A DNA stretch of 64,000 nucleotides from Dysgonomonas sp. 520 (lineage in GTDB: Bacteria > Bacteroidota > Bacteroidia > Bacteroidales > Dysgonomonadaceae), in contig NZ_QVMP01000002.1 in the NCBI RefSeq assembly GCF_010501095.1, positions 49,280-113,279 of the forward strand, read 5' to 3'. This document shows positions 35,763-44,324 of the stretch, in pieces (within the stretch, counting starts at the first letter, position 1; each line of letters opens with the position of its first letter). The translations under genes were made by a program, and so were the position numbers. The notes under the pieces were generated by a model. The model saw nothing but the letters and a program-made list of their open reading frames with translations, made no database searches and was not told the origin of the DNA.

Positions 35763-36575
35763 CTAGTTGATACGAACACAAGCTCCACCGGATATCTGTA
35801 GCCCTCCTTCTCCTGCTCTTACCTTAAAAACTCCGTTCTCCCTAGCGAAACTTGGTCCAGGGCTAGACCAAAACAAAACATATACTCTCTGATTGTCTCT
35901 TTCTGTTGTAATTATTTGATTCATAGTCCCAAATAAAGATGTTCCCTTTCTTGCTGTGTTCTCGACTTCAAGATCCACTATCATCAGAGGTTGTTCATAA
36001 GATCCTAAAAAACGTATACCATTATTAGTATAATCATCAGGGTTATTCGTTGATCGGAAGATTAATGCAGAGCGTCCCAGTTTTTCATATAAGGTACTGG
36101 CAACAGGTGTGCTTACATCAATTCGCATAGCTAAAGAAATAAAATAAGTACCTCTACTACCTAAAGTAAAAGAATAACCGGTATCATAAAACATAGTATC
36201 TGTAAAATTTATAACAGGAGATGTGTATCCGGGAAGTTGAGCAAATTCACTAAACCCCGGAGCAGACCATCTTCCGTTGCCATTGGCATCGCTGGTTAGT
36301 ACCATGCTATTGCCTTGTGTTCCATCCTGTAAGCGAAAACCACCTCCTTGAGTACTGCTTCTTATATCCACTTTGGTTTGAGGATCGTTTGTCCCTACGC
36401 CTAGGTTTCCACTACTATTTACTATCACATCGTCCGCCACATTTGTGTCCCCGCTTGTATCTCGTGCAGCATCAATGTGAAACACGCCTTGTGGCGATTC
36501 GGTATTGACTCCTACTTGTGCTGTTAGTGTAGCTGTAAAAAATAGAGCCGATAATATTAATAACTTCTTCTTCAT
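35763..36575 (-). CDS. secreted surface-like protein with tail-fibre-type N-terminal repeats
   Basis: 270 aa from MKKKLLILSALFFTATLTAQ, a signal peptide (an upstream Met adds seven residues). The mature N-terminus has VGVNTESPQGVFHIDAARDT and LGVGTNDPQTKVDIRSSTQG, the 'GVGT..P...LDI' repeats of Bacteroidota trimeric surface and tail-fibre-like proteins. A RLQDGTQGNSMVLTSDANGN segment follows, then a beta-rich C-terminal domain (SRGTYFISLAMRIDVSTPVA), jelly-roll-like in pattern. No type IX sorting domain is visible. Divergent from an AraC regulator, 344 bp apart. Confidence 0.75.
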   Translation of the reverse strand: MKKKLLILSALFFTATLTAQVGVNTESPQGVFHIDAARDTSGDTNVADDVIVNSSGNLGVGTNDPQTKVDIRSSTQGGGFRLQDGTQGNSMVLTSDANGNGRWSAPGFSEFAQLPGYTSPVINFTDTMFYDTGYSFTLGSRGTYFISLAMRIDVSTPVASTLYEKLGRSALIFRSTNNPDDYTNNGIRFLGSYEQPLMIVDLEVENTARKGTSLFGTMNQIITTERDNQRVYVLFWSSPGPSFARENGVFKVRAGEGGLQISGGACVRIN

Positions 36576-36666
36576 TGTTTTTTGATTTTTTTTCATATCG
36601 CTTTTTGTTTTGTGTTAGTATGTCTTTGTTTTATTATTTGTTTGAATATTAACGCTTTACATATCC

Positions 36667-36683
36667 GTCACTTTAAGGGTGAC
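36667..36683. repeat. imperfect palindrome shared with the terminator after the AraC gene
   Basis: GTCACTTTAAGGGTGAC, exact inverse complement of 37771-37787. It lies in the 343-bp divergent region between the surface-protein gene and the AraC gene. No TAnnTTTG box is recognised in this region with confidence. Confidence 0.6.
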
Positions 36684-36918
36684 AGAGCCTTAATATTGAA
36701 GTGTTTACATAGTTGATTATGAGTGATTTATGAAATATGGATAAGAAGAGATTATGCTTTTTGTCAAACAGTTGTGTAACATGAAACAGGCGAGTCGATT
36801 TTTGGCTCAGTAAACAATTAATAAACAGATCGTTATATGTTTTCTGGAATTGTGAAAAATTAAATATCACACAAACATTAGTTAAACATGCAGAAATACA
36901 AATACTTAAACAACAAAA

Positions 36919-37827
36919 ATGATGGATTATGAAAAATTTGAATTAGACGATCGAAAACTGCCAATACGGTTTTTGAACCTTAAAAAGGATGAGAAATGTA
37001 CGGTCGAACAAAGTGAAAGTGGAATTGTATTGCTGACGGAAGGGCGATTAAATTTTTCAATCCCGATGTACGGGGAAAAGAATGTTTCTTCGGGAAAACT
37101 TTTCTTTTTACCCTCAGGAGGTGTACTCTCTATGAGTACTTTAGAAAAATCTTCGATCATCTTTGTAGATATTTGTGAAGAAAATTATCTGTTCGGCAAG
37201 CAGTATTTTGATAAACCTGAGGAATGTGAAGACCAGGGAAACGAATATATTATTCCCATTTTAAATATCAATGAGGGTGTTTCGGGTTATATACAATCTC
37301 TTTTAGTGTATCGGAATAACAGTGTGAATGACAGATGCTTGCTTGAGATTAAAGCAAAAGAACTAGTCTGCATCATTAAGGCTTTTTATAAAGAAAAAGA
37401 CTTTGTCAGGCTTTTTAGTATGTTCCTGACCAACGACCTGAATTTTTCTCAACAGGTGCATCGTCTTTCTCAGAATATCAGGAATGTGAGGCAGTTGGCC
37501 GAGAAAATGAATTATAGTTATTCGGGGTTTAACAAGCGTTTCCGCAAGGTTTTTGGCGTGTCGGCCTACTTGTGGCTCAGGAACAAACGGGCGAATACTG
37601 TTTATTATGAATTGTATCATACGAACAAAAGCCTGAAACAAATATCATCGGATAATAAGTTCTGCACCTTGTCTCATTTCAATGAATTTTGCTATAAAGT
37701 GTTGGGCGGTTCGCCCAGACAAATCAGAAACAAAAGGCGAGATACGCCAAGTGCAAAAAAAGAAACATCTGTCACCCTTAAAGTGACAGATGTTTCTTTT
37801 TTCAAAGCATTTACCATGCAAAGATAG
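36919..37827 (+). CDS. AraC-family transcription regulator
   Basis: 302 aa. The N-terminal ~170 residues are a sensing domain without clear ligand family, with beta-strand pattern (SGIVLLTEGRLNFSIPMYGE). The C-terminal HTH region is recognisable: NVRQLAEKMNYSYSGFNKRF (first helix-turn-helix), FRKVFGVSAYLWLRNKRANT, then SLKQISSDNKFCTLSHFNEF and a degenerate end (CYKVLGGSPRQIRNKRR). The last ~30 codons run through a strong terminator hairpin, so the C-terminal tail may be dispensable. Divergent from the surface-protein gene. ATG 36922 is an equal alternative. Confidence 0.82.
   Translation: MMDYEKFELDDRKLPIRFLNLKKDEKCTVEQSESGIVLLTEGRLNFSIPMYGEKNVSSGKLFFLPSGGVLSMSTLEKSSIIFVDICEENYLFGKQYFDKPEECEDQGNEYIIPILNINEGVSGYIQSLLVYRNNSVNDRCLLEIKAKELVCIIKAFYKEKDFVRLFSMFLTNDLNFSQQVHRLSQNIRNVRQLAEKMNYSYSGFNKRFRKVFGVSAYLWLRNKRANTVYYELYHTNKSLKQISSDNKFCTLSHFNEFCYKVLGGSPRQIRNKRRDTPSAKKETSVTLKVTDVSFFKAFTMQR
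37761..37797. terminator. strong bidirectional terminator inside the 3' end of the AraC gene
   Basis: A 15-bp perfect stem: AGAAACATCTGTCAC and GTGACAGATGTTTCT around CCTTAAA, with A7 before and T-rich sequence after. It can end transcription of the AraC gene and of the convergent ROK gene. The AraC stop codon is 28 bp past the stem. Confidence 0.85.
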
Positions 37828-37868
37828 GAAAAAAGTTTTCATTATACCCGATTTACAATCGAAAAAAT

Positions 37869-38933
37869 CTATTTACCCTCCCAAAGTAAAGCGCTGGCTC
37901 CCAATACGGCAGCAAGAGAATTGCTGTTCAGCTGAGAGATTTCCACTTCAACGTTTCCTTTATAGATGCTTAAAAGAGACTGGTTCATATATCTGATGGC
38001 AGGCTCTAAAATGAACTCTCCGGCATTAGCCAAACCTCCAAATATGAAAATCTTTTCAGGGTCGCTGAATGCCACAAAATCGGCAAGGGCATCACCCAAT
38101 ATCTTGCCTGTATATTCGAATATCTCTTTTGCTGTCGGATCTCCTTCTTTTGCAAAATCGCATACATCTTTCGATGTAATCAACATGTCTTCTTTATTCT
38201 TATCTCCTAAACCTTTAGCCTTTCGTTCCAGATAGTATTCCCTGAATTTGCTCGGATTGTCTTCATCTTTTTTACTTACATCCAGAAATTCGATGGCTGT
38301 ACGTGCAAGTCCTTTTGCAGAACAATATGTTTCTACACAACCGTATCTCCCGCATCCGCATTTGCGCCCCTCGTTTCGCCTTACTATTACGTGACCAAGT
38401 TCGCCTGCAAAGCCATGTTTGCCACGCAGCAGTTTTCCTTCCGAAACAATTCCGCTACCCAACCCTGTGCCTAGGGTTATCATAACAAAATGCTGCATTC
38501 TTTTATCTTTGCAACTCCCGTCTACATCTTTCCCTTTGGCTCCGCCATATAGCCATTCGCCAAGTGCGGCACAGTTGGCGTCGTTGTCTAGGTAAACTTG
38601 CAGAGCGATGCGTTCTTCTACCATTTTCACAATATCAAATTCCTTCCAAGGAAGATTGGGGGGATTTGTTATCTTGCCCGTCAGGTAAGAACCATTGGGA
38701 GCGCCAATTCCAATGCCTTCTATCTGGTTTATTCCTCCTGCCTTGTCTATCAATGCATTAATAACTCTGCAAAGGGCATCTGTATAGCTTTTCGGAGTAG
38801 CATAATCCGTAGTAATCAGGCTTAACTCGGGATCATTACAATTTGAATGGACAACTTTTCCATTTGTCCGGTTTACAATGCCGACAGTTGTGCTGCCTCC
38901 GCCAATGTCAATTCCTACGGCAAGATCTCTCAT
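37869..38933 (-). CDS. ROK-family sugar kinase
   Basis: 354 aa. ATP site VGIDIGGGSTTVGIVNRTNG at the N-terminus; catalytic Asp in LDNDANCAALGEWLYGGAKG; ROK Zn motif GHVIVRRNEGRKCGCGRYGC with VETYCSAKGL; and IFIFGGLANAGEFI. This group includes glucokinases and N-acetyl-sugar kinases; the Glu/His of the substrate site (ELGH) is present. The substrate cannot be fixed. Stands alone, convergent with the AraC gene. Confidence 0.9.
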   Translation of the reverse strand: MRDLAVGIDIGGGSTTVGIVNRTNGKVVHSNCNDPELSLITTDYATPKSYTDALCRVINALIDKAGGINQIEGIGIGAPNGSYLTGKITNPPNLPWKEFDIVKMVEERIALQVYLDNDANCAALGEWLYGGAKGKDVDGSCKDKRMQHFVMITLGTGLGSGIVSEGKLLRGKHGFAGELGHVIVRRNEGRKCGCGRYGCVETYCSAKGLARTAIEFLDVSKKDEDNPSKFREYYLERKAKGLGDKNKEDMLITSKDVCDFAKEGDPTAKEIFEYTGKILGDALADFVAFSDPEKIFIFGGLANAGEFILEPAIRYMNQSLLSIYKGNVEVEISQLNSNSLAAVLGASALLWEGK

Positions 38934-39136
38934 GATTAGTTAGTTTTAAAGGGTGAAAAAAATATATTTGTTCCGATTTTTTCCGAATTTAACTATAAAA
39001 CTAAGTAATATAATCGAAAAATATTGCAGAAATACCTAAAAATGAAGAGGAATTAACAACTTTATTTCCAAATTACGACCTATGCCGAAAACACCCTGAC
39101 ATCGTAACTTTAGCGTGTTTTTCAGCCTGATCTGCC

Positions 39137-41929
39137 TTATAGTTTTTCCTTAAGGAATTTTCCTGTATACGACCTTGCGTTCTTTGCAATATCTTCCGGT
39201 GTGCCCTCGGCAACCACTTCGCCCCCACCTTTTCCTCCTTCGGGACCTATATCTATAATATGGTCGGCGCATTTTATTACATCCATGTTGTGCTCGATGA
39301 TTATGACAGTATGTCCTCTGTCTATCAAAGCGTTGAATGCTTTTAGCAAGGTTTTTATATCGTGAAAGTGCAAACCTGTTGTCGGTTCATCGAAAATGAA
39401 GATGGTAGGCTCTGCCTTTTCTTCACCCAGAAAATAAGCAAGTTTGAGGCGTTGGTTTTCACCGCCCGAAAGAGTTGAAGACGATTGCCCCAGTTTCACG
39501 TAGCCAAGCCCTACTTCCTGCAAAGTGCTGATGCGTTTCAGAATTTTTTTCTCGACACTGCCTTTCTCCTTGGCAAAGAAGTCGATTGCCTGATCTATCG
39601 TCATTTCCAGAATGTCGTGGATGTTTTTTCCTCTGTATTCAACATCCAGTATGTCTTGTTTGAAGCGTTTTCCTTTACAAGCCTCACACTCCAAAGTAAT
39701 GTCGGCCATGAACTGCATTTCAACTGTAATCCGCCCGTCGCCCTTACATTCTTCGCACCGCCCTCCTTCTACATTGAATGAGAAATAGGCAGGAGTAAAG
39801 TGCATTTGTTTTGATAACGCCTGATCTGCAAACAGTTTTCTTATCTCGTCATAAGCCTTGATGTATGTTACAGGGTTGGATCGTGACGATTTGCCTATCG
39901 GGTTCTGGTCTACCATTTCCACATTGGAGACGAGCTTCAAATCTCCCGACAACTTGTTATACTCGATGTTTGAATCTCCCGATTCTTTATAATATTTTTT
40001 CAAGGCATTGTTGAGAACGTCGGTCACAAGAGAAGATTTTCCCGATCCGCTGACCCCTGTCACCACAGTCATAACATTCAATGGAAAACGTACATTCACG
40101 TTTTTCAGGTTGTTTTGCCTTGCGCCCTCCACCGCTATGTAGTTGTTCCATTTTCTGCGCTGTTTTGGCACTTCGATGTGCTCCTCACCATTCAGATAGC
40201 GAACTGTATAGCTGGCAGTGTTCTTTTCCAGACCGGATAAGTTGCCTTGATAAACAACCTCACCGCCCAACCGCCCGGCCTGTGGCCCTATGTCGATGAT
40301 ATAGTCTGCCGCTCGGATTATTTCCTCATCATGTTCCACAACAATCACTGTGTTGCCCAAGTCTTGCAGTTGTTTTAGAACCTTGATTAACAAGTCTGTA
40401 TCTCTCGAGTGCAGTCCGATGCTCGGCTCATCAAGTATATAAAGAGAGCCTACCAAACTACTACCCAGAGATGTGGCAAGATTTATCCGTTGACTTTCAC
40501 CTCCCGACAATGAATTAGACAGCCTATTCAGTGTAAGATAACCCAATCCGACATTGATAAGAAACTGTATGCGGTTGTTTATCTCGGTCAGCAGGCGTTT
40601 TGCCACTGCGGCATCGGTTTCGTCCAAATCCAGCTGATCGAAAAATATTTTCAATTCCGAGATCGGTATATTTACCAAATCTGCTATTGTTCTGTCCCCG
40701 ACCTTTACGTACAATGCCTGAGGCTTCAGCCTTGAGCCTTTACATTCGGGACAGGTTGTTTTGCCCCGGTATCGGGCAAGCATCACTCGGTATTGTATCT
40801 TGTATTGGTTTTCTTCAAGCATCCTGAAAAAATCATCGAGTCCGAGTACTCCCGGAGCACCTCTCCACAACAAGTCTTTCTCCGAATCTGTCAGTTCGAA
40901 GTAGGATCTGTGAACAGGGAAATTATATTCCATGGACGACCTGATAAACTCTTTCTTCCATTCGCTCATTTTTTCGCCTTTCCAGCAGATTATAGCATCT
41001 TCGTATAATGACAAAGATTTGTTAGGCACTACCAGATTTTCGTCTATTCCGATAACTTTTCCAAAGCCTTCACATTTGGGGCATGCACCAATCGGACTGT
41101 TGAAACTGAACATTAAATCCGTCGGTTCATCGAACTGAATTCCGTCGGCTTCGAACTTTTTAGAGTACTCTTTTGTTATAGTTTCATCGGGAGTATAGAA
41201 TCGAACCATACACTCTCCCTCTCCTTCGAAAAATGCAGTCTCAATTGACTGCGAAAAACGGCTTATGTTGGCATTATCCTGCATACATACCAGTCGGTCT
41301 ATGAGCAGAAATGTATTATCGTCGCCCATCTTACTTATTGATTCAGAAGATAATAGATCATCTATTCGTTCAAACTCGCCATTCACCTCTACTCGTGAGA
41401 AACCTTCTTTGAACAAAACGTCCAGTTGCTCCTTGTACGACCTATTTTCCCTCAAAATTATCTTTGTGAGGATAGCCAACCGGGTCGATTCGGGGAAGGA
41501 AAGCATATCATTTACGATATCTGCCACCTGATGTTTTTTTACAATTTCGCCCGACACGGGAGATATTGTTTTCCCGACACGGGAGAACAACAATCGCAGA
41601 TATTCGTATATTTCGGTAGATGTTCCGACGGTGGAACGTGGATTGCGTGAACTCACTTTCTGTTCGATGGCAATGGCCGGCGGAATACCTTTTATGTAAT
41701 CCACTTCGGGTTTGTTCATCCTGCCAAGAAACTGGCGTGCATAAGACGAAAGGCTTTCCACATAGCGTCGTTGTCCCTCCGCATAAAGAGTGTCGAAAGC
41801 AAGTGAAGATTTTCCGGAACCGGATAGTCCTGTGATCACCACAAACTTGTTGCGTGGAATGTTCACATCAATATTTTTCAGGTTGTTTACCCTTGCTCCT
41901 TTTATCTGTATATTTTTTTCTGTTGACAT
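39137..41929 (-). CDS. uvrA: excinuclease ABC subunit A
   Basis: 930 aa, normal length. Damage-recognition ATPase of nucleotide excision repair. First Walker [21 protein letters not shown] at about residue 33 and second [20 protein letters not shown] around residue 640; ABC signatures [12 protein letters not shown] and [12 protein letters not shown]; Walker [14 protein letters not shown] and [13 protein letters not shown]. Zn fingers CPKCEGFG...[10 protein letters not shown] and [10 protein letters not shown]...CEACKGKRF. Ends [11 protein letters not shown]. Single gene on the minus strand. Confidence 0.97.
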   Translation of the reverse strand: MSTEKNIQIKGARVNNLKNIDVNIPRNKFVVITGLSGSGKSSLAFDTLYAEGQRRYVESLSSYARQFLGRMNKPEVDYIKGIPPAIAIEQKVSSRNPRSTVGTSTEIYEYLRLLFSRVGKTISPVSGEIVKKHQVADIVNDMLSFPESTRLAILTKIILRENRSYKEQLDVLFKEGFSRVEVNGEFERIDDLLSSESISKMGDDNTFLLIDRLVCMQDNANISRFSQSIETAFFEGEGECMVRFYTPDETITKEYSKKFEADGIQFDEPTDLMFSFNSPIGACPKCEGFGKVIGIDENLVVPNKSLSLYEDAIICWKGEKMSEWKKEFIRSSMEYNFPVHRSYFELTDSEKDLLWRGAPGVLGLDDFFRMLEENQYKIQYRVMLARYRGKTTCPECKGSRLKPQALYVKVGDRTIADLVNIPISELKIFFDQLDLDETDAAVAKRLLTEINNRIQFLINVGLGYLTLNRLSNSLSGGESQRINLATSLGSSLVGSLYILDEPSIGLHSRDTDLLIKVLKQLQDLGNTVIVVEHDEEIIRAADYIIDIGPQAGRLGGEVVYQGNLSGLEKNTASYTVRYLNGEEHIEVPKQRRKWNNYIAVEGARQNNLKNVNVRFPLNVMTVVTGVSGSGKSSLVTDVLNNALKKYYKESGDSNIEYNKLSGDLKLVSNVEMVDQNPIGKSSRSNPVTYIKAYDEIRKLFADQALSKQMHFTPAYFSFNVEGGRCEECKGDGRITVEMQFMADITLECEACKGKRFKQDILDVEYRGKNIHDILEMTIDQAIDFFAKEKGSVEKKILKRISTLQEVGLGYVKLGQSSSTLSGGENQRLKLAYFLGEEKAEPTIFIFDEPTTGLHFHDIKTLLKAFNALIDRGHTVIIIEHNMDVIKCADHIIDIGPEGGKGGGEVVAEGTPEDIAKNARSYTGKFLKEKL

Positions 41930-42062
41930 GCGATAATCCGGTAAAGTATTTTTTCTTGAACCTGTAAAGATACGAATTTAGTGTCAAAAAGACTTCATAT
42001 AGACAACATGAGGCTAAGCTAAAAAAGCTTAACCTCAGTGCCAATAAGTTTGCGCAATGCTT

Positions 42063-42548
42063 CTAGTTCAATCTCACAAGATTTCCCCTTTCGTTTTGGG
42101 GTATTTCGTTAATATCTTTTATAATCAGAGATACATCCGATCCGTTTTCAGGATTCAGCGTTGCATTTATGGTTTCAGTGTCGAGTGTCCACATAGCACC
42201 TGTTGCAGGGTCTACGATCAACATCCCGATTAATCCGCCGAAAAGAATATTTGCAAAATACCAACCTTCAATGCTGGAGTTGATGGTAATGAGTCTGTCT
42301 GCATAGCCATCCATACTGATTTTGACTTGATATTCCGCTTTTGAAAAGAATCCTGAACTTGATTTCAACTTCACAATTGAAGGAGTCTTGCCAACAAACA
42401 CTTCATTTCCTTTTTTGTCTGTGATGACAAGATTTGCGTCTGCTGGAGTAGAATTAATTGCTACGGGATAAGTAGATTTAGTGAACATGCTTGCGCAGTT
42501 TGTGAACAATAATGGCATACAAACCATCATTAGTACGATTTTTTTCAT
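42063..42548 (-). CDS. PEGA-like small lipoprotein
   Basis: 161 aa from MKKIVLMMVCMPLLFTNCAS (lipoprotein signal). The start is the internal Met with the signal; the upstream ORF extension overlaps the decayed gene at 42626. After Cys there is a PEGA-like region (YPVAINSTPADANLVITDKK, GKTPSIVKLKSS, YQVKISMDGYADRLITINSS), then a hydrophobic segment WYFANILFGGLIGMLIVDPA and a C-terminal strand-rich part. PEGA domains are found in surface-layer and lipoproteins. No partner gene is clear. Confidence 0.7.
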   Translation of the reverse strand: MKKIVLMMVCMPLLFTNCASMFTKSTYPVAINSTPADANLVITDKKGNEVFVGKTPSIVKLKSSSGFFSKAEYQVKISMDGYADRLITINSSIEGWYFANILFGGLIGMLIVDPATGAMWTLDTETINATLNPENGSDVSLIIKDINEIPQNERGNLVRLN

Positions 42549-42625
42549 AGTAGCTACTTTAGTTTTTTTCTTACTTATTCTTAAAAACGCAGCAAATATA
42601 TGAATATATATTAAATAATGAAACA

Positions 42626-42815
42626 TCAATCTCTGTCATTGAGTATTGTACTTAATAAAGGATGAGGTATTATATCGAAAAAAAACGTATTACCGCAGTT
42701 CCTACAATAATATTTGTGCGACAATGACGAAGTATCTGGTATTCCCACCTATTCAGAATCTTCCAGTGATACATCTTCAGAACCACTTTAGGGCATGAGT
42801 TTTTTCTTTGCTCAT
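42626..42815 (-). pseudogene. decayed small zinc-ribbon protein
   Basis: Reading the minus strand from ATG 42815 gives MSKEKTHALKWF, then a stop; the -1/+2 frame continues as SEDVSLEDSE, a TAG, VGIPDTSSLSHKYYCRNCGN and TFFFDIIPHPLLSTILNDRD to a stop at 42626. The CX2C (YYCRNCGN) suggests a zinc ribbon. One frameshift and one stop break it. The last 40 codons could still start at GTG 42748. The match is by eye only. Confidence 0.4.
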
Positions 42816-42828
42816 CTTATCAGTGAGC

Positions 42829-42924
42829 CTAAATAATATGAAAAAACATTCCAATAATAGCCGCAAATCCTAATAGTAATAACAACAACTGCAGGTGTAA
42901 TTTACTTAGCCGGATAAACCTCAT
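42829..42924 (-). CDS. possible 31-residue membrane peptide
   Basis: ATG at 42924 opens MRFIRLSKLHLQLLLLLLGF followed by AAIIGMFFHII and a stop: one basic cap and one hydrophobic helix. It is 13 bp upstream of the decayed zinc-ribbon gene. Such short hydrophobic frames arise by chance, so this is only a candidate. Confidence 0.25.
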   Translation of the reverse strand: MRFIRLSKLHLQLLLLLLGFAAIIGMFFHII

Positions 42925-42986
42925 TGTAGGTTTGCAGAAATAATGAGAAACTCCCCAAACAGTTCTGTTCGAGGATTCTAATATTC

Positions 42987-43013
42987 GTGGAGCACAGCAC
43001 CAAAGTCTCGAAC
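42987..43013 (-). other. tRNA-Ala 3'-end fragment, possible att-like site
   Basis: The plus strand has GTGGAGCACAGC at 42987-42998, identical to 44146-44157, the acceptor-stem 3' side and T-arm start of the intact tRNA-Ala. Six bases later CTCGAAC also matches the T-loop. Same orientation as the tRNA, 1159 bp away on its 3' side, with two hypothetical genes between. Confidence 0.45.
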
Positions 43014-43058
43014 TCTTTTTGTGAGGATTATGAGAAAATTGTTAGCTTTATCAAAGAA

Positions 43059-43619
43059 TCAATTATTTAAATATAAACTTCTCAAAAAAGAAACAATTTG
43101 TTCTCCATCCCATCCTTTTGCTACTTGAACAGAATAGTTCTTTGCAACATTATTAGATTCTCCAAACAAAAAACAACATTGGATTGGATTATTATCCACA
43201 TTTCCTTGAATAGTCCATATGATATAGTTTTTAACAGGGTCTTCTTCTTCAATGTTCACCTGTAAACCATGAGTTTTAGAAAGGTATTCAGAATCCCATT
43301 CATAAAATGATTTTGTGAATTCAAATCCTTTTTTTGAATTATCCTGATTAAACTCAAACCCATTACTGGGAACAATAGCTATTGCTATTATCACACTATC
43401 TTTATTAATGAAATATTGTTGTTTACTTGTCGAATTATATGTCGTTTGTTGCCATTCTCCAGGTATATATACAGAACCAAGGGGGAATTTGCTATAATAT
43501 GTGACATTCTTGGATTTATCATATTCACACGAAACAATATAACTTGTTCTGCTTGAAGAACAGCTCATTCCTGAAAGGATGATTGTTATGGCTATAGAGA
43601 AGTAATAGATTGCTTTCAT
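43059..43619 (-). CDS. lipoprotein of unknown function
   Basis: 186 aa. Signal MKAIYYFSIAITIILSGMSC with the lipid-modified Cys near residue 20. The mature part is strand-rich and aromatic (VTYYSKFPLGSVYIPGEWQQ; QQYFINKDSVIIAIAIVPSN; KNYIIWTIQGNVDNNPIQCC). No family is recognised. It lies between two copies of the tRNA-Ala 3' end together with the next gene, with base composition more A/T-rich than its neighbours by eye, compatible with acquisition. Confidence 0.7.
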   Translation of the reverse strand: MKAIYYFSIAITIILSGMSCSSSRTSYIVSCEYDKSKNVTYYSKFPLGSVYIPGEWQQTTYNSTSKQQYFINKDSVIIAIAIVPSNGFEFNQDNSKKGFEFTKSFYEWDSEYLSKTHGLQVNIEEEDPVKNYIIWTIQGNVDNNPIQCCFLFGESNNVAKNYSVQVAKGWDGEQIVSFLRSLYLNN

Positions 43620-43711
43620 ATTGTCATATTAAAATACTCTACAATAATAATTAAAAATCCCCAGATATTTCTATCTGAGGATTTATTAAAGCTATTTGAA
43701 TATTTTAGTTT

Positions 43712-44080
43712 CTATTTTTCGTCTTCAGTAACTTTATCTAAATCATTCTCAGAAATAGATTTTTTCAATAACCAATGGTAAACATTTTGGTTGTTGGTGG
43801 TTACAACATATGCCTGAACAAATTCCCATCCTTGTTTTCCCATAAAGTTCATTGCATCGACCATCGAATTGAAAGATTTATTTTTCCCATTTTCATCTTT
43901 AAGATAGGCTACACCTTTCCAATAACTTGTTTCTTGTCCATAGTCTACTTGAACATTCACTTTAGAACTCAGAAATTTACCTGTGCCCACTAATTCGCAG
44001 TAAACATAACTGTCTCCGTTTTGAGCAAAAACCGAAATGAAGAAAATAGAAAATAAAATTGTAGTTAGTAGTTTTTTCAT
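43712..44080 (-). CDS. small secreted protein of unknown function
   Basis: 122 aa. Signal peptide MKKLLTTILFSIFFISVFAQ, cleavage after AQ. The mature part has YVYCELVGTGKFLSSKVNVQ, VDYGQETSYWKGVAYLKDEN and MVDAMNFMGKQGWEFVQAYV, a pattern shared by short periplasmic proteins of Bacteroidales (the 'MGKQGWEFVQAY' phrase is conserved). Function unknown. 92 bp upstream of the lipoprotein gene on the same strand, possibly co-transcribed. Its start is 31 bp from the tRNA terminator. Confidence 0.75.
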   Translation of the reverse strand: MKKLLTTILFSIFFISVFAQNGDSYVYCELVGTGKFLSSKVNVQVDYGQETSYWKGVAYLKDENGKNKSFNSMVDAMNFMGKQGWEFVQAYVVTTNNQNVYHWLLKKSISENDLDKVTEDEK

Positions 44081-44113
44081 AATATAAGAAGTTAAGTTTT
44101 ATGTTATTAAAAA

Positions 44114-44138
44114 AACTTACATTTTTTCAATGTAAGTT
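44114..44138 (-). terminator. terminator of tRNA-Ala
   Basis: AACTTACATT pairs with AATGTAAGTT around a 5-nt loop, followed on the minus strand by T-rich sequence. It lies 8 bp past the tRNA 3' end. Confidence 0.75.
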
Positions 44139-44146
44139 TTTATCTG

Positions 44147-44220
44147 TGGAGCACAGCGGACTCGAACCGCTCACCTCAACACTGCCAGTGTTGCGCTCTA
44201 GCCAGATGAGCTAGTGCCCC
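44147..44220 (-). tRNA. tRNA-Ala (GGC)
   Basis: On the minus strand GGGGCAC opens the acceptor stem and pairs with GTGCTCC (one G-U), discriminator A. The anticodon stem CAACA/TGTTG holds loop CTGGCAG with anticodon GGC, reading GCC. T-loop GGTTCGAGTCC is standard. No CCA is encoded. Promoter 12 bp upstream and terminator downstream. Confidence 0.95.
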
Positions 44221-44231
44221 GTTATTTTCGA

Positions 44232-44239
44232 CAAAGATA
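44232..44239 (-). promoter_or_regulatory. -7 box for tRNA-Ala
   Basis: TATCTTTG on the minus strand ending 12 bp before the mature 5' end of the tRNA. Confidence 0.65.
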
Positions 44240-44269
44240 AAATATAATCTTGATATATTTTAAAAAATA

Positions 44270-44297
44270 AAGGCAATCTTTTCGTCCAGATTGCCTT
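44270..44297 (-). terminator. terminator of the gld operon
   Basis: AAGGCAATCT pairs with AGATTGCCTT around TTTCGTCC; on the minus strand TATTTTTTA follows. It is 27 bp past the gldN stop codon. Confidence 0.85.
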
Positions 44298-44324
44298 ATT
44301 CTATATTTTGCGAACTTTTTTGAG

